A DNA stretch of 64,000 bases, taken from the NCBI GenBank assembly GCA_903834835.1, contig CAILKO010000029.1:62001-126000 (forward strand). Reading direction: 5' to 3'. The notes under the pieces are model-generated. The model made no database searches and had not been told where the DNA came from. It saw nothing but the letters and a program-made list of their open reading frames with translations. The translations under genes were made by a program, and so were the position numbers. Position 1 is the first letter of the stretch. Each line of letters begins with the position of its first letter. This DNA comes from an uncultured Pseudomonadota bacterium. Its GTDB lineage: Bacteria; Pseudomonadota; Gammaproteobacteria; Burkholderiales; SG8-39. This document shows, piece after piece, positions 17,627-26,222 of the stretch.

Positions 17627-18598
17627 ATGGTCTTCAAACGCTGTGCGTGGGCGTTCGTAACGCTCGTATCCCTGATGCTGGGGCAGAGTCTCTGCGCCCA
17701 GGATCTTTCCGGTCGTCCGGTGCGCATCCTGGTTGGATTTCCGCCCGGTGGCGCGCCCGATCTCACCGCGCGCGCGATAGCGCCGGTGCTCGGCAGCGTG
17801 CTCGGCATTTCGGTAATCGTCGACAACCGGCCCGGCGCCGGTGGACAGATCGCGATGAATGAGGCAGCGCGCTCGCCCGCCGACGGTCACACGCTCTTCA
17901 TTGCCTCCGCCAGCCAGTGGGCGGTGCAGCCGGTCGTGCGACCCGGCAGCATCGACCCGGAAAAGCAGCTGACCCCGGTCGCCGTCGTTGCGACGAATTC
18001 GATGTATGTCGCGGTGAATGCCGCGGTGCCGGCGAAGTCGGCCCAGGAATTCATCCGTCTGATCAAGGCGAGCCCGGGCACCTACAGCTACGGTTCCTCG
18101 GGCAACGGCACGGTGCATCACCTGTTCATGGAGTCCTTCATGGCGGCGGCCGGGCTGAACATGCAGCACGTCCCCTACAAGGGCACGCCGCAGCAGGTCC
18201 AGGCCGTGGTCGCGGGCGAGATTCCCTTCGTGGTGGTGTCCGCCACAGCGGTCGCACCCTTCGTGAAAACGGGACAGGTGCGCCTGCTGCTTGCGAGCAC
18301 GCGTCAGCGCTGGCGCATGAACCCGGATGTGCCGGGCACCGGCGAGCTCGGCTACGCGGATATCAATTTTCCGGGCGACATGGGCATCTTCGGGCCGCCG
18401 GGCATGCCGCGCCCGCTCGTGGACAAGCTCTCCGCCGGCATCGCGAAGGCCGTGCAGCGTCCCGAACTGGTACAGCGCGCCGACATGATGGGCGCGGAGC
18501 CGGTCTACGGCACGCCGGAGCAGCTCACCGAGATCGTGCGCGGGGACCTTGCACGCTACGCGAAGGCGGTGAAGATCGCCGGTGTGAAGGGCGACTAG
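17627..18598 (+). CDS. Bug/TctC-family substrate-binding protein
   Basis: The 323-residue exported protein has a signal peptide ending near A24 (LCA-Q), GFPPGGAPDLTARA, NRPGAGGQIA, YGSSGNGTVHHLFMESF and VPYKGTPQQVQAVVAGE. It is a relative of the tandem pair at 10283-12284. Start: ATG 17627 behind AAGGAGGAGG. It is transcribed divergently from the MFS/acyl-CoA synthetase operon and could share a substrate with it (inference). Confidence 0.92.
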   Translation: MVFKRCAWAFVTLVSLMLGQSLCAQDLSGRPVRILVGFPPGGAPDLTARAIAPVLGSVLGISVIVDNRPGAGGQIAMNEAARSPADGHTLFIASASQWAVQPVVRPGSIDPEKQLTPVAVVATNSMYVAVNAAVPAKSAQEFIRLIKASPGTYSYGSSGNGTVHHLFMESFMAAAGLNMQHVPYKGTPQQVQAVVAGEIPFVVVSATAVAPFVKTGQVRLLLASTRQRWRMNPDVPGTGELGYADINFPGDMGIFGPPGMPRPLVDKLSAGIAKAVQRPELVQRADMMGAEPVYGTPEQLTEIVRGDLARYAKAVKIAGVKGD

Positions 18599-18622
18599 GG
18601 CCGACTCGCCGGCGGGCGTCGC

Positions 18623-20110
18623 TCAGCGCAGCAGCCGCTGCGCGAGCAGCATGCCCGAGGTGCCGCTCAGGCCGGGTCCCGGGAACGTACCCGCGCCGAT
18701 CTGATACAGCCCGCGCGTGGGCGTCGTGTAGCGCAGGCGCGGCGGCAGGCTGCGCACGAGGCTTGCGTGCAGTGGTAGCGGCACGACACCGCCCAGACTC
18801 GGGTTGCGCCGGATCAGGTCCAGGGGCGAACACACCGTGCGCGCGAGCACGCGCTGGCGGATCGGTCCGTAACGTTCCAGACCCGCGATCACCCGATCAG
18901 CCGTCGCTTCCTTCTGCGCGTCCCAATCGATGCCGCGCATCGGCATCGCGCGCACCATGAGCCAGGCCGTGTGCCGACCCGCCGGCGCGCGCGTTGCGTC
19001 GACTGCGCTTGGCTGCCCCCAGACCACGAGCGGCGCCTCGGGCATCCGCCCGGACAGGGCGTTCGCGTAGGCGAGGCGCAGCGTGTCGGTGTCCGCATTC
19101 AGATGCAGATAGCCGGCGCGCTGGTAGTGCTCGCCTGCATGCCAGGCAATCGGGCCCTCGAGCGCGAGATGGATCACCATCGTGCCGATTGCGGGCAGCG
19201 CGGCAGGGCCGGTCGCATCGCCGAGCAGGCGCGCGGTGAGCCCGGGGTGGGTCGATGCAATCACCGCACGGCGCGCTTCGATGTCCCGGCCGTCGACTTC
19301 TACGCCCTGCGCGCGGCCGTTGCGCCGGAGGATGCGCGTAACGGGCTGTGCGCAGTGCAGTTCGCCGCCAAGGTCCGTGTACAGCTTTGCGAGCGCTTCC
19401 GCGAGCCGTCCGCTGCCGCCCTCGGGGACGAGCTGACCGCGCGTCTGGCCGAGGCCTCCCGCGAGCAGGCAGGGCAGTGCGCCGCCCGCATCGTCGGGCG
19501 CCATGTCGCCGTGGCAGGGCCAGGGCACGAACAGCGCGCGCAGCGCCTCGCTTTCGAAATGGCGCGCCGACCACTCGTGCGCGGTGGCAAAGAAGCTCTT
19601 GCCGATTTCCATGAATTCCCGGCGTCCGAGCGTGCGCCAGGCCTGCCATAGCGTGCGCGCCGTGGCGAAGCTGGGCTGCGGCATCGAAAACAAGCGGCCG
19701 AGGAAGGGAATCGCGCGCCGAAAGAGCGCGTATTGCGCGGCCCAGGCGCGTGCGTCGGCTGCGCTGTGGCGGCCGAACTGCGCCAGCGTCTCATCGAGAT
19801 TGCTGGAAATCCATGCCCCGCGGCGCGCATCGAGCAGCGTGCCGAACGAGGGCTCCTGCACGAGGTACCTGAGGCCGCGGGCCTCGAGTTCGGGTCCGAG
19901 AGCTGCGTAAGCGGGCGAACCGGCGAAGCGCACATGCCCGGCAGAGAACAGGTCGTGCCGGAATCCGGGCAGCGTGACTTCTTCTGTCGCCACCGCGCCG
20001 CCCGGCGTCGCGGCATGCTCGTAGATCGCGACTTTCATGCCGGCGCGCGCCAGAAATATTCCCGCGACGAGGCTGTTGTGCCCCGCGCCCACGATGATCA
20101 CGTCATGCAT
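18623..20110 (-). CDS. Phytoene desaturase-like FAD-dependent oxidoreductase
   Basis: The 495-residue flavoprotein begins with an FAD-binding Rossmann motif, VIIVGAGHNSLVAGIFLA, followed by the GG doublet at ATPGGAVATEE. It ends with the family C-terminus YQIGAGTFPGPGLSGTSGML. This group (COG1233) includes carotenoid desaturases and many uncharacterised dehydrogenases. No carotenoid genes are nearby, so a role in catabolism of a cyclic or unsaturated compound is more likely. Start: ATG 20110 with AGGAC upstream. It is divergent from the VOC gene. Confidence 0.85.
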   Translation of the reverse strand: MHDVIIVGAGHNSLVAGIFLARAGMKVAIYEHAATPGGAVATEEVTLPGFRHDLFSAGHVRFAGSPAYAALGPELEARGLRYLVQEPSFGTLLDARRGAWISSNLDETLAQFGRHSAADARAWAAQYALFRRAIPFLGRLFSMPQPSFATARTLWQAWRTLGRREFMEIGKSFFATAHEWSARHFESEALRALFVPWPCHGDMAPDDAGGALPCLLAGGLGQTRGQLVPEGGSGRLAEALAKLYTDLGGELHCAQPVTRILRRNGRAQGVEVDGRDIEARRAVIASTHPGLTARLLGDATGPAALPAIGTMVIHLALEGPIAWHAGEHYQRAGYLHLNADTDTLRLAYANALSGRMPEAPLVVWGQPSAVDATRAPAGRHTAWLMVRAMPMRGIDWDAQKEATADRVIAGLERYGPIRQRVLARTVCSPLDLIRRNPSLGGVVPLPLHASLVRSLPPRLRYTTPTRGLYQIGAGTFPGPGLSGTSGMLLAQRLLR

Positions 20111-20222
20111 GCTATCGTCCTGTTCCGTCGCGGCGGCGCTTCGCGCCCGCATTTCATGCGCCGGGTGCATTGTGACGCAAACCCGCGACGCCGAACTTCC
20201 CCGTTCTCAGGACCGCCACGCC

Positions 20223-20726
20223 ATGAAACCTGATGCCATGAATGTCTTCGCCGGCTTCTACCAGAACGGCTATGTCACGAACGACCTCGAGCGCGCGATC
20301 GACGTATTCGCGACCCGCTACGGCGTGGCGCGCTTTGCGGTCACGCGCGCGCGGCCGATCGAGCTGGACGGCGGCGTGATGCTGCATCTCGACATGGCGA
20401 TGGGTTTTGTCGGACCGGTGCAGTACGAGATTCTGCAACCGGCGGGCGGCGCAGACGGCGTCTACCGGCGTGCCCTTGAAGGGGGCGGCGAGGGTTTCAA
20501 GCTGCGCTTTCATCACCACGCCTATCTCGTCGAATCGCCCGAGGATCTGCTCGCGCGCCGGCGCAGTCTCGAGGCGGGTGGCCATCCCATCGTGCTGAGC
20601 GGCGGCAAGCCGGGCGCGAATCAGTTCTTCTATGCCGACGCGACCGCCACGCTCGGGCATCACCTGGAGTATCTGTACATCAGCCCCGAGCGCATGGCCG
20701 TGCACGCGGACATGCCGCGCAACTGA
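20223..20726 (+). CDS. VOC/glyoxalase-fold protein
   Basis: This 167-residue protein has the vicinal-oxygen-chelate pattern: QNGYVTNDLERAIDVFATRYG at the start, GFKLRFHHHAYLVES in the middle and a C-terminal LGHHLEYLYISPE. Such proteins are metal enzymes (lyases, isomerases, dioxygenases) or binding proteins. It lies 13 bases before the FAH-family hydrolase, so a ring-cleavage or isomerase step feeding that hydrolase is plausible. Start ATG 20223; the ATG at 20238 is an alternative. Confidence 0.82.
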   Translation: MKPDAMNVFAGFYQNGYVTNDLERAIDVFATRYGVARFAVTRARPIELDGGVMLHLDMAMGFVGPVQYEILQPAGGADGVYRRALEGGGEGFKLRFHHHAYLVESPEDLLARRRSLEAGGHPIVLSGGKPGANQFFYADATATLGHHLEYLYISPERMAVHADMPRN

Positions 20727-20739
20727 ATCGGGGGTTGGA

Positions 20740-21606
20740 ATGCGCTTCCTGAGTTTCGACCAGGCCGGCGTGGAGACGGTCGGTGTGCGCTTCGGCGAGG
20801 AACTGGTCGATCTTAGCCTTGCCGCGCCCGGGCTGCCTCGCACCCTGCTCGGTCTCATCCAGGCCGATGCGCTCGAGGCTGCGGGCCGCGCTGCGCGCAA
20901 TGCTGGCGGCGCGGCGCGCCGGCCGCTCGCCGGCACCCGCTATCTGCCGCTCATTCCGCGTCCGCCGAAATTCTTCGGCTTCGGCATCAACTATGGCTCG
21001 CATGTGGGCGAGCGGCCGAAGACGCCGGGCTTCTTCATCAGCACCCACACGCGCCTAATCGGCCATGGCGATGCGCTCGTGATTCCGCGCATCTCGCGCA
21101 CGCTCGACTGGGAAGCGGAACTCGCGCTCGTCATCCGGCGTCCGGCCAGGGGCGTGCCCGCGTCGCGCGCGCTCGACTACATCGCCGGCTACACGGTGTT
21201 CAACGACGGTTCGGTGCGCGGCCACGGTGTGGGCATGACCCTCGCGCTGCAGAAGAACAGCGACCGCACCGGTCCGCTCGGGCCGGAACTGGTCACGCCG
21301 GACGAACTGCCGCCGGGCTGCGACGGACTGAAACTGCTGTGCCGGCGTAACGGCGAAGTGGTTCAGTCGGACACGACCGCCAACATGTTCTGGAAGGTGC
21401 CCGAAGTGATCGAACTCTCCTCCTCCTACATGAGCTTCGAGCCGGGCGATGTCATCACCACCGGCACCTGTGGCGGCACCATCATCGATCGCTATCCGGG
21501 CTGCGATCGCACCGACGAATCGCTGCCCTGGCTGCAGCCGGGCGATGTGCTCGAATCCGAAGTCGAAGGCGTCGGCATCCTGCGCAACACGATCGTGGCG
21601 GAATAG
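20740..21606 (+). CDS. Fumarylacetoacetate hydrolase (FAH) family protein
   Basis: The 288-residue protein has the FAH fold: KFFGFGINYGSH, the metal-binding DWEAELALVI (E-x-E) and FNDGSVRG (Asp), and the C-terminal PGDVITTGTCGGT. Family members cleave C-C bonds of acylpyruvates or hydrate/decarboxylate oxo-dienoates after aromatic ring cleavage. Start: ATG 20740. It forms a two-gene operon with the VOC gene. The specific substrate is unassigned. Confidence 0.88.
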   Translation: MRFLSFDQAGVETVGVRFGEELVDLSLAAPGLPRTLLGLIQADALEAAGRAARNAGGAARRPLAGTRYLPLIPRPPKFFGFGINYGSHVGERPKTPGFFISTHTRLIGHGDALVIPRISRTLDWEAELALVIRRPARGVPASRALDYIAGYTVFNDGSVRGHGVGMTLALQKNSDRTGPLGPELVTPDELPPGCDGLKLLCRRNGEVVQSDTTANMFWKVPEVIELSSSYMSFEPGDVITTGTCGGTIIDRYPGCDRTDESLPWLQPGDVLESEVEGVGILRNTIVAE

Positions 21607-21648
21607 AGCGGGCGCGCCTCGGCTCCCGGGGCGGGGAATTCCGTCTGG

Positions 21649-21688
21649 CAGGAATAGATAGTAACTAAAACGTTACTATCTATTCCTG
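21649..21688. repeat. 17-bp-arm perfect inverted repeat carrying palindromic element TAGTAAC-N6-GTTACTA (site a)
   Basis: CAGGAATAGATAGTAAC at 21649-21665 is the exact reverse complement of 21672-21688, with a 6-base spacer. Its centre (21659-21678) is the first of four copies of the dispersed 20-bp palindrome. It lies between convergent genes and overlaps the last codons of the MFS gene. There is no T tract, so it is not a standard terminator. Confidence 0.9.
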
Positions 21689-22921
21689 GACTGCCGTTTT
21701 CCTCGCCCTGTCGCCATAGCCCTTTGCGGCAAGCAGCACCGCGCAGATCGCGAGCGTGCCGTAGAGCGAGAAGGCCGGTCCGAGACCGGTGCGCACATAG
21801 ATCACACCCGCGATGCCGGGTCCGATCGCGGTGCCGAGCGCCTGGGCGAGCCGCGCGCAGCCCACGGCCACGCCCGCGCCGACAGCGCCGGTACGCTCGG
21901 CGAGCGTGACGAAGCGCGCCTGGCTGAGCGTGATGATCGCGCCGGCAACGCTGCCCATCAGGAAGTAGGCAAATATGATGACGGGTACGCGCGGACCGAC
22001 CAGCGCAAACAGAAATAGTCCGACTGCATCGAACGCGAATACGGCCTGCGCCACGCGCTCGCCGCCGTAGCGCTCCGAAAACCGGCCGACGAGCGCCGAT
22101 GTCACCAGCAGACCGATGATCAGCGGCGTGAGCAGCAGTCCGCTCTGTCCCGAGTCGATGCCGCTGTCGCGCAGCGCGAAGGGCAGCAGGTAGATCGCGC
22201 CGTTGTTGATGATCATCAGCAGGAAGGGCACGGCGAAGGCGGCCGCGACCTGGGGTCGCAGCAGGAAGCGGAAGGTGTCGGCCGTGCCGCCGCCCCCGCC
22301 CGCGGGTTTCGTGCTCTTGCCGGTATCGCCGCGCATGCCGCGCAGTACCGGCAGCGCGAGCACCGAGGTGAGCGCGATGCCGAAAGAGGTGGCGCGCCAG
22401 CCGAACAGATCCCCCGAATAGCCGATCACCACATACCCGATTGCCTGTCCAGCGCCGCCTGCGAACAGCACGGCGCCGAGCGCGCGCGTGCGGTCGGCAA
22501 GCGCTACCCGCCGCAGCACCACGGTGACGAGCGCCGCCATGAAGAACGGCCATCCAAAGCCCGTGATGATCTGGGCGATGGTGAAGGGGATGAGGGACTC
22601 GACCAGCGCCCGCATGCTGGTGCCCACCGCGAGCGAACCCGCGCCGATCATCAGGACGAGCGCGGGTGAGATCCGGTCGGTGAGCCGGCCGACCGGCACC
22701 ACGAGCAGCGCATTCAGCATGCCGGGAATCGCGGCGAGCAGCGCGAAGCGATCTGGTCCGAAGCCGAGGTCGGCCGCCATGTCGGGGTAGAGCGGCACGA
22801 AACCCCACTGGCAGATATTGACGAGGAAGGCAGCGATCGAGGCCTGCCAGACGAAGGCGCCGGCGCTGTAGCGGGCGCTCGATGCGTTGTCTGAACCGGG
22901 ACTGGCGGGGGGATTCGACAC
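21680..22921 (-). CDS. MFS transporter
   Basis: The 413-residue membrane protein has about 12 hydrophobic helices, VGRLTDRISPALV as the helix 2-3 loop, and VGRFSERYGGERV in the second half. It probably carries a substrate of the neighbouring catabolic genes. The start is taken at GTG 22921, which gives VSNPPASPG before helix 1; no ribosome site is evident, so the start is uncertain. It is convergent with the FAH gene. Confidence 0.85.
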   Translation of the reverse strand: MSNPPASPGSDNASSARYSAGAFVWQASIAAFLVNICQWGFVPLYPDMAADLGFGPDRFALLAAIPGMLNALLVVPVGRLTDRISPALVLMIGAGSLAVGTSMRALVESLIPFTIAQIITGFGWPFFMAALVTVVLRRVALADRTRALGAVLFAGGAGQAIGYVVIGYSGDLFGWRATSFGIALTSVLALPVLRGMRGDTGKSTKPAGGGGGTADTFRFLLRPQVAAAFAVPFLLMIINNGAIYLLPFALRDSGIDSGQSGLLLTPLIIGLLVTSALVGRFSERYGGERVAQAVFAFDAVGLFLFALVGPRVPVIIFAYFLMGSVAGAIITLSQARFVTLAERTGAVGAGVAVGCARLAQALGTAIGPGIAGVIYVRTGLGPAFSLYGTLAICAVLLAAKGYGDRARKTAVQE

Positions 22922-23141
22922 GGGGCGGTCGCGTAGCTGGTTTCGGGGAGGCGCGAGGGTAAGGCCGCAGGGGCAGCGGGTCAATGCCTGTTCTGCGGCG
23001 CAACAGTGGCGCTTCCGGCCTTGTGTTGTGCCGTACGGACGCGGCCCCGAAGGTTCCGGCTGCAGCGCGACTGGACTACACTCCCGGACCACCGGCCGAG
23101 GCGGGCCGCAGGCAAGAACACGAACGAGAACGGGAGGGGAC

Positions 23142-24284
23142 ATGACCACTGCTACCGCAGGCAAGGTGAAGGACCTGCGCGACGAGCTGCCGAAGCTCGG
23201 CCTGCGCAACCACTGGTACATCGCCGACGCATCGAGGAAGATCACCGAGAAGCCGACGACCATCAAGATGCTCGGGGAGGACCTCTGCTTCTTCCGCGAT
23301 GCCGGCAAGGTCTACGCGCTCGACAACTACTGCCCGCACCGTGCGATGCTGCTCTCCGAGGGCAAGCGCTACTTCCCCGGCACGATCACCTGCGTCTATC
23401 ACGGCTGGACCTTCGATGTGCACGGCAAGCTCGTCGCGGCGCTGAACGAGGGCCCGGATTCGCCGCTGCCCGGCAAGGTGAGCGTGCGTTCCTATCCCGT
23501 GGAAGAGCGCAACGGTTATGTCTTCGTCTGGATGGGCAAGGGTCAGCCCAAGCCGCTCGAGTACAGCGTGCCGGCCGACCTGCTGGATCCGAAGAACACC
23601 ATCCACGTGCGCGTCGAGACCTGGGGCTGCAACTGGATGCCTTCGATCGAGAACCTGCAGGATTCGCACGACACCTTCACCCACCGGACGTCGCTCTGGT
23701 ATTTCTTCCGCCGCCTGCCCGCCTGGGTGAAGGTCGGCTCCGATGTGCTGCCGCAGAAGAACGGCGTCGAGATGCGCATGGATGTGCTCGGCCCGCCCCA
23801 GGACAACTACGAGACCGTGGGCAAGTGGCCGCGCAGCAACTGGTGGCGCAAGGTCGCGGTGAATTCCAACCAGAAGGGCAAGTACCCGACCTCGGAACTC
23901 ACGATGCCGGCCGTGGTGCGCGTGGGCTTCGAGGGCCTGCGCTTCATCCGCCTCATGGTTCCGGTGGACGAGAACCATGTGCGCGGTTTCCTCTTTACCG
24001 CGCGCTACGCGCCGGGGCTGCAGGCGATCACCTATCGGCTCTACTACCACCTCTGGGCGTCGTGGGCGCTGGTGAACTTCTTCATCGGCCAGGACAAGGT
24101 GGTGTTCGAGAAGATGGACTTCTCCAAGCCCGAGCGTCTCGCAGCCTCCGATGTGGGCATTGTCAAATGGCGGCGCCTCGTGGCGGAAGCCTGGAAGCGC
24201 GAGAAGGAAGAGGAACTCGAGGCCGACCGTCCGGAAGTCACGGGCCGGCCGGAACTCGTGGAAGGCGCCGAACGCGCCGCTTGA
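23142..24284 (+). CDS. Rieske non-heme iron oxygenase alpha subunit (VanA/PAO-like)
   Basis: The 380-residue oxygenase has Rieske ligands C64-P-H66 and C84-x2-H87 and the iron triad D174, H176, H181 (HX4H) after ENLQ. It belongs to a different branch from the copies at 2515-5263. The N-terminal RNHWYIADASRKITEKP is typical of vanillate O-demethylase or aromatic-ring monooxygenase relatives. Start: ATG 23142 behind GGGAGGGG. It stands alone, with a terminator directly after it; the electron-transfer partner is not encoded nearby. Confidence 0.9.
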   Translation: MTTATAGKVKDLRDELPKLGLRNHWYIADASRKITEKPTTIKMLGEDLCFFRDAGKVYALDNYCPHRAMLLSEGKRYFPGTITCVYHGWTFDVHGKLVAALNEGPDSPLPGKVSVRSYPVEERNGYVFVWMGKGQPKPLEYSVPADLLDPKNTIHVRVETWGCNWMPSIENLQDSHDTFTHRTSLWYFFRRLPAWVKVGSDVLPQKNGVEMRMDVLGPPQDNYETVGKWPRSNWWRKVAVNSNQKGKYPTSELTMPAVVRVGFEGLRFIRLMVPVDENHVRGFLFTARYAPGLQAITYRLYYHLWASWALVNFFIGQDKVVFEKMDFSKPERLAASDVGIVKWRRLVAEAWKREKEEELEADRPEVTGRPELVEGAERAA

Positions 24285-24306
24285 GCGGGGCATCCGGCGT
24301 TACAGG

Positions 24307-24334
24307 GGCGGACTCGACAGGGTCCGCCTTTTTT
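24307..24334 (+). terminator. Intrinsic terminator after the Rieske gene
   Basis: GGCGGAC (24307-24313) pairs with GTCCGCC (24322-24328), followed by six T residues (24329-24334). It lies 23 bases past the Rieske stop codon. Confidence 0.85.
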
Positions 24335-24350
24335 ATTTCAGCGCCTCGGT

Positions 24351-24617
24351 TCAGCGCTTGCGTTCGCAGTTGAAGATCGCCATGTAGGCCGTTTCGGCCA
24401 CTTCGTCGTCCATCAGGCAGGCGATCGCCTGGATGAAATGCGCTGGCGCCTTGGCGATGATCAGGTCGGAGACCCAGGCATGGACCACGGCCTGACGGCG
24501 CTCGTCCGGCATCTCGAGCAGCTTCGAGAGTCGCTCGTTGATCGCGGGGTTCTCGCAGGCCGCGCCCAGCATGCCGATGAAGCTTTCGATTTCTGCGACG
24601 GATTTCGGGCTGGTCAT
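24351..24617 (-). CDS. Hypothetical small helical protein
   Basis: The 88-residue product starts at ATG 24617 with AGGAG well placed. It is predicted to be largely helical, without signal peptide or membrane segment, and includes FIGMLGAACENPAINERLSK and FIQAIACLMDDEVAETAYM. I do not recognise the family. It is the last gene of a short leftward group after the ParB-like gene, 44 bases away. Confidence 0.65.
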   Translation of the reverse strand: MTSPKSVAEIESFIGMLGAACENPAINERLSKLLEMPDERRQAVVHAWVSDLIIAKAPAHFIQAIACLMDDEVAETAYMAIFNCERKR

Positions 24618-24661
24618 GCTCGGCTCCTGGGCGCTGTGTACCGGGTGGATTGTGCCGCGAC

Positions 24662-25039
24662 TCAGACGATCCTGCAGTGCACCCAGGCGTCCTCGTCGAC
24701 GCCGTATACCGCGCACAGGCGGTGATAGCCGTCGGCGATCACCACGCGGCCATGACGTGTATCGCGCACGAGCAGGATGGGCGAGAGCGGCACGCGCTCG
24801 CGGATCTTCTTCCGGTTCTTCTCCACATGCGAGTTGCTCACGCCGAGTAGCGACAGCCCCGAGGCGCGGAAGATGTCCTTCGCCTTGAAACGCGTCTCTT
24901 CCGTCTTGCGCAGGCGCTCGACGAGCTGCGCGGCCTCGCGCGGTTCGTCGACGAGCGAGAGATAGGATTCCGCCGCCGGGTAGTTGTGCGCCTCGGCGTC
25001 GTCCAGCCACAGAACCTCGTTCTGCTCGTTCTTGTTCAT
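24662..25039 (-). CDS. ParB/sulfiredoxin-like domain protein
   Basis: The 125-residue protein contains VVIADGYHRLCAVYGVDED near the C-terminus, the ADGxHR-type motif of ParB-like/Srx-fold nucleotide-binding or nuclease domains. An IRERVPLSPILLVRDTRHG strand precedes it. There is no helix-turn-helix, so it is not a chromosome-partitioning ParB. Its ATG overlaps the stop of the upstream GFA-like gene as ATGA, so the two are translationally coupled. The function is unknown. Confidence 0.75.
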   Translation of the reverse strand: MNKNEQNEVLWLDDAEAHNYPAAESYLSLVDEPREAAQLVERLRKTEETRFKAKDIFRASGLSLLGVSNSHVEKNRKKIRERVPLSPILLVRDTRHGRVVIADGYHRLCAVYGVDEDAWVHCRIV

Positions 25040-25221
25040 CGTGGTCCGATGCCCGGATCGATGCGCACGTCCAGCCTGCCTGCCGGGTTCGACGTCCAGA
25101 CCCCGCCGTGCTTCACGCAGAACGAACAGGTGCAGGCGCGCGCCGGAATCTCGACCGGATCCGGCTCCCAGGCGAGCGTCCAGGCGATGTTGCCGCAGTG
25201 ACAGCGGCCGGGGATCATCAT
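25036..25221 (-). CDS. GFA/CENP-V domain protein, truncated
   Basis: The 61-residue product has the N-terminal zinc motifs of the glutathione-dependent formaldehyde-activating (GFA) family: CHCG at 7-10, then CTCSFC around 30-35. Family members are normally about twice this length, with further Cys ligands in the second half, which is missing. The reading frame ends in the ATGA overlap with the ParB-like gene. It may be a shortened zinc protein or a decayed gene. Confidence 0.65.
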   Translation of the reverse strand: MMIPGRCHCGNIAWTLAWEPDPVEIPARACTCSFCVKHGGVWTSNPAGRLDVRIDPGIGPR

Positions 25222-25285
25222 AGGTTGGTCTCGATGGCGGGTGCTTGCGCAGAAGGTATCCGAGTGTTCGCGACAGTGTCTGCCA

Positions 25286-26155
25286 TCATCGGCCCCGAGG
25301 CAAGGACGCCCGCTGTCCCGCAAGCACCACGAGCGCGATGCCACCGAGGATTGCGACGGCGGCGAAGAGGAGCCGCGCGGTGAGCGCCTCGTCGAGGAAC
25401 AGGATGCCGCCTGCGGCTGCGACCAGCGGCACGGCGAGCTGCACGATCGATGCGGTGGTGGATTTCAAGTGCGGCAGGGCCGTGTACCAGACCGCATAGC
25501 CGGCGCCCGATGCGATCGCGCCGGAGAGCACCGCGTAGACGATGCCGGCCGGATCCGGCACCGCCTGGCCGATCAGCGCGAGACTGAGCAGGCAGGCGAG
25601 CGGTGCCGCACGCAGGAAATTGCCGGCCGTGATGCGCAGCGGATCCCCGGCGCTGCGACCGCGCAGGGTATAGATGCCCCAGGCAACGCCGGCCACCATC
25701 ATGAGCGACGCGTCGACGGGTGGCGGTGCGGAGAGGCCCGGCAGCAGCAGGCCGATCAGCCCGGCCGCCGCGAGTGCGAGGCCCGCGACCTGGCGCGCGC
25801 TCAGACGCTCGCCCCGGTAGAGAGCGATGCCGATCATCGTGAACTGCACCACGCTGAAAAGGAGCAGCGTGCCGGTTCCCGCGCCGATGCGCAGATAGGC
25901 GAAGGAGAAGCCTGCCGCATAGGCGAAGAGCGCGAGGGCCGAGGGCCAGTTGCCGGCAGTCCCTGTTTCACCTGCCGGACGGCCGCGTGCGGCGACAAGC
26001 AGCCACAGCACCAACGCGCCCGAGACGAGCCGCACCGTAGTGAAGCTCGCCGGGTCGATGCGGGTCGTGGCGAGCGCCGCGCGGCAGAGCAGCGAGTTCC
26101 CGGCGAATGCGAGGAGGGAGAGGAGGGTGAGCGCGACCGTGCGCGCGACGCTCAT
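25286..26155 (-). CDS. EamA/DMT-family permease
   Basis: The 289-residue membrane protein has about ten hydrophobic helices arranged as two EamA repeats. The first begins LLAFAGNSLLCRAAL; the second includes MMVAGVAWGIYTLRGR and YAVWYTALPHLKSTTASIVQL, a typical EamA signature. It probably exports small metabolites. Start: ATG 26155. It stands between the GFA-like operon and a Bug gene. Confidence 0.88.
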   Translation of the reverse strand: MSVARTVALTLLSLLAFAGNSLLCRAALATTRIDPASFTTVRLVSGALVLWLLVAARGRPAGETGTAGNWPSALALFAYAAGFSFAYLRIGAGTGTLLLFSVVQFTMIGIALYRGERLSARQVAGLALAAAGLIGLLLPGLSAPPPVDASLMMVAGVAWGIYTLRGRSAGDPLRITAGNFLRAAPLACLLSLALIGQAVPDPAGIVYAVLSGAIASGAGYAVWYTALPHLKSTTASIVQLAVPLVAAAGGILFLDEALTARLLFAAVAILGGIALVVLAGQRASLPRGR

Positions 26156-26222
26156 GCTCGCCGGCGCGAGGCAGCCACTGTGGCGACGCGCAGGGAAAGG
26201 AGCACGCCGCCCGGCACCCCGA

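Noticed and set aside
21649-21688. Inverted repeat as an intrinsic terminator
   Set aside because: There is no T tract, the stem is AT-rich, and the central 20 bp recurs elsewhere including upstream of genes.
24662-25039. ParB-like gene as a chromosome-partition locus
   Set aside because: It has no helix-turn-helix and no ParA neighbour, and no parS-like sequence was seen nearby.
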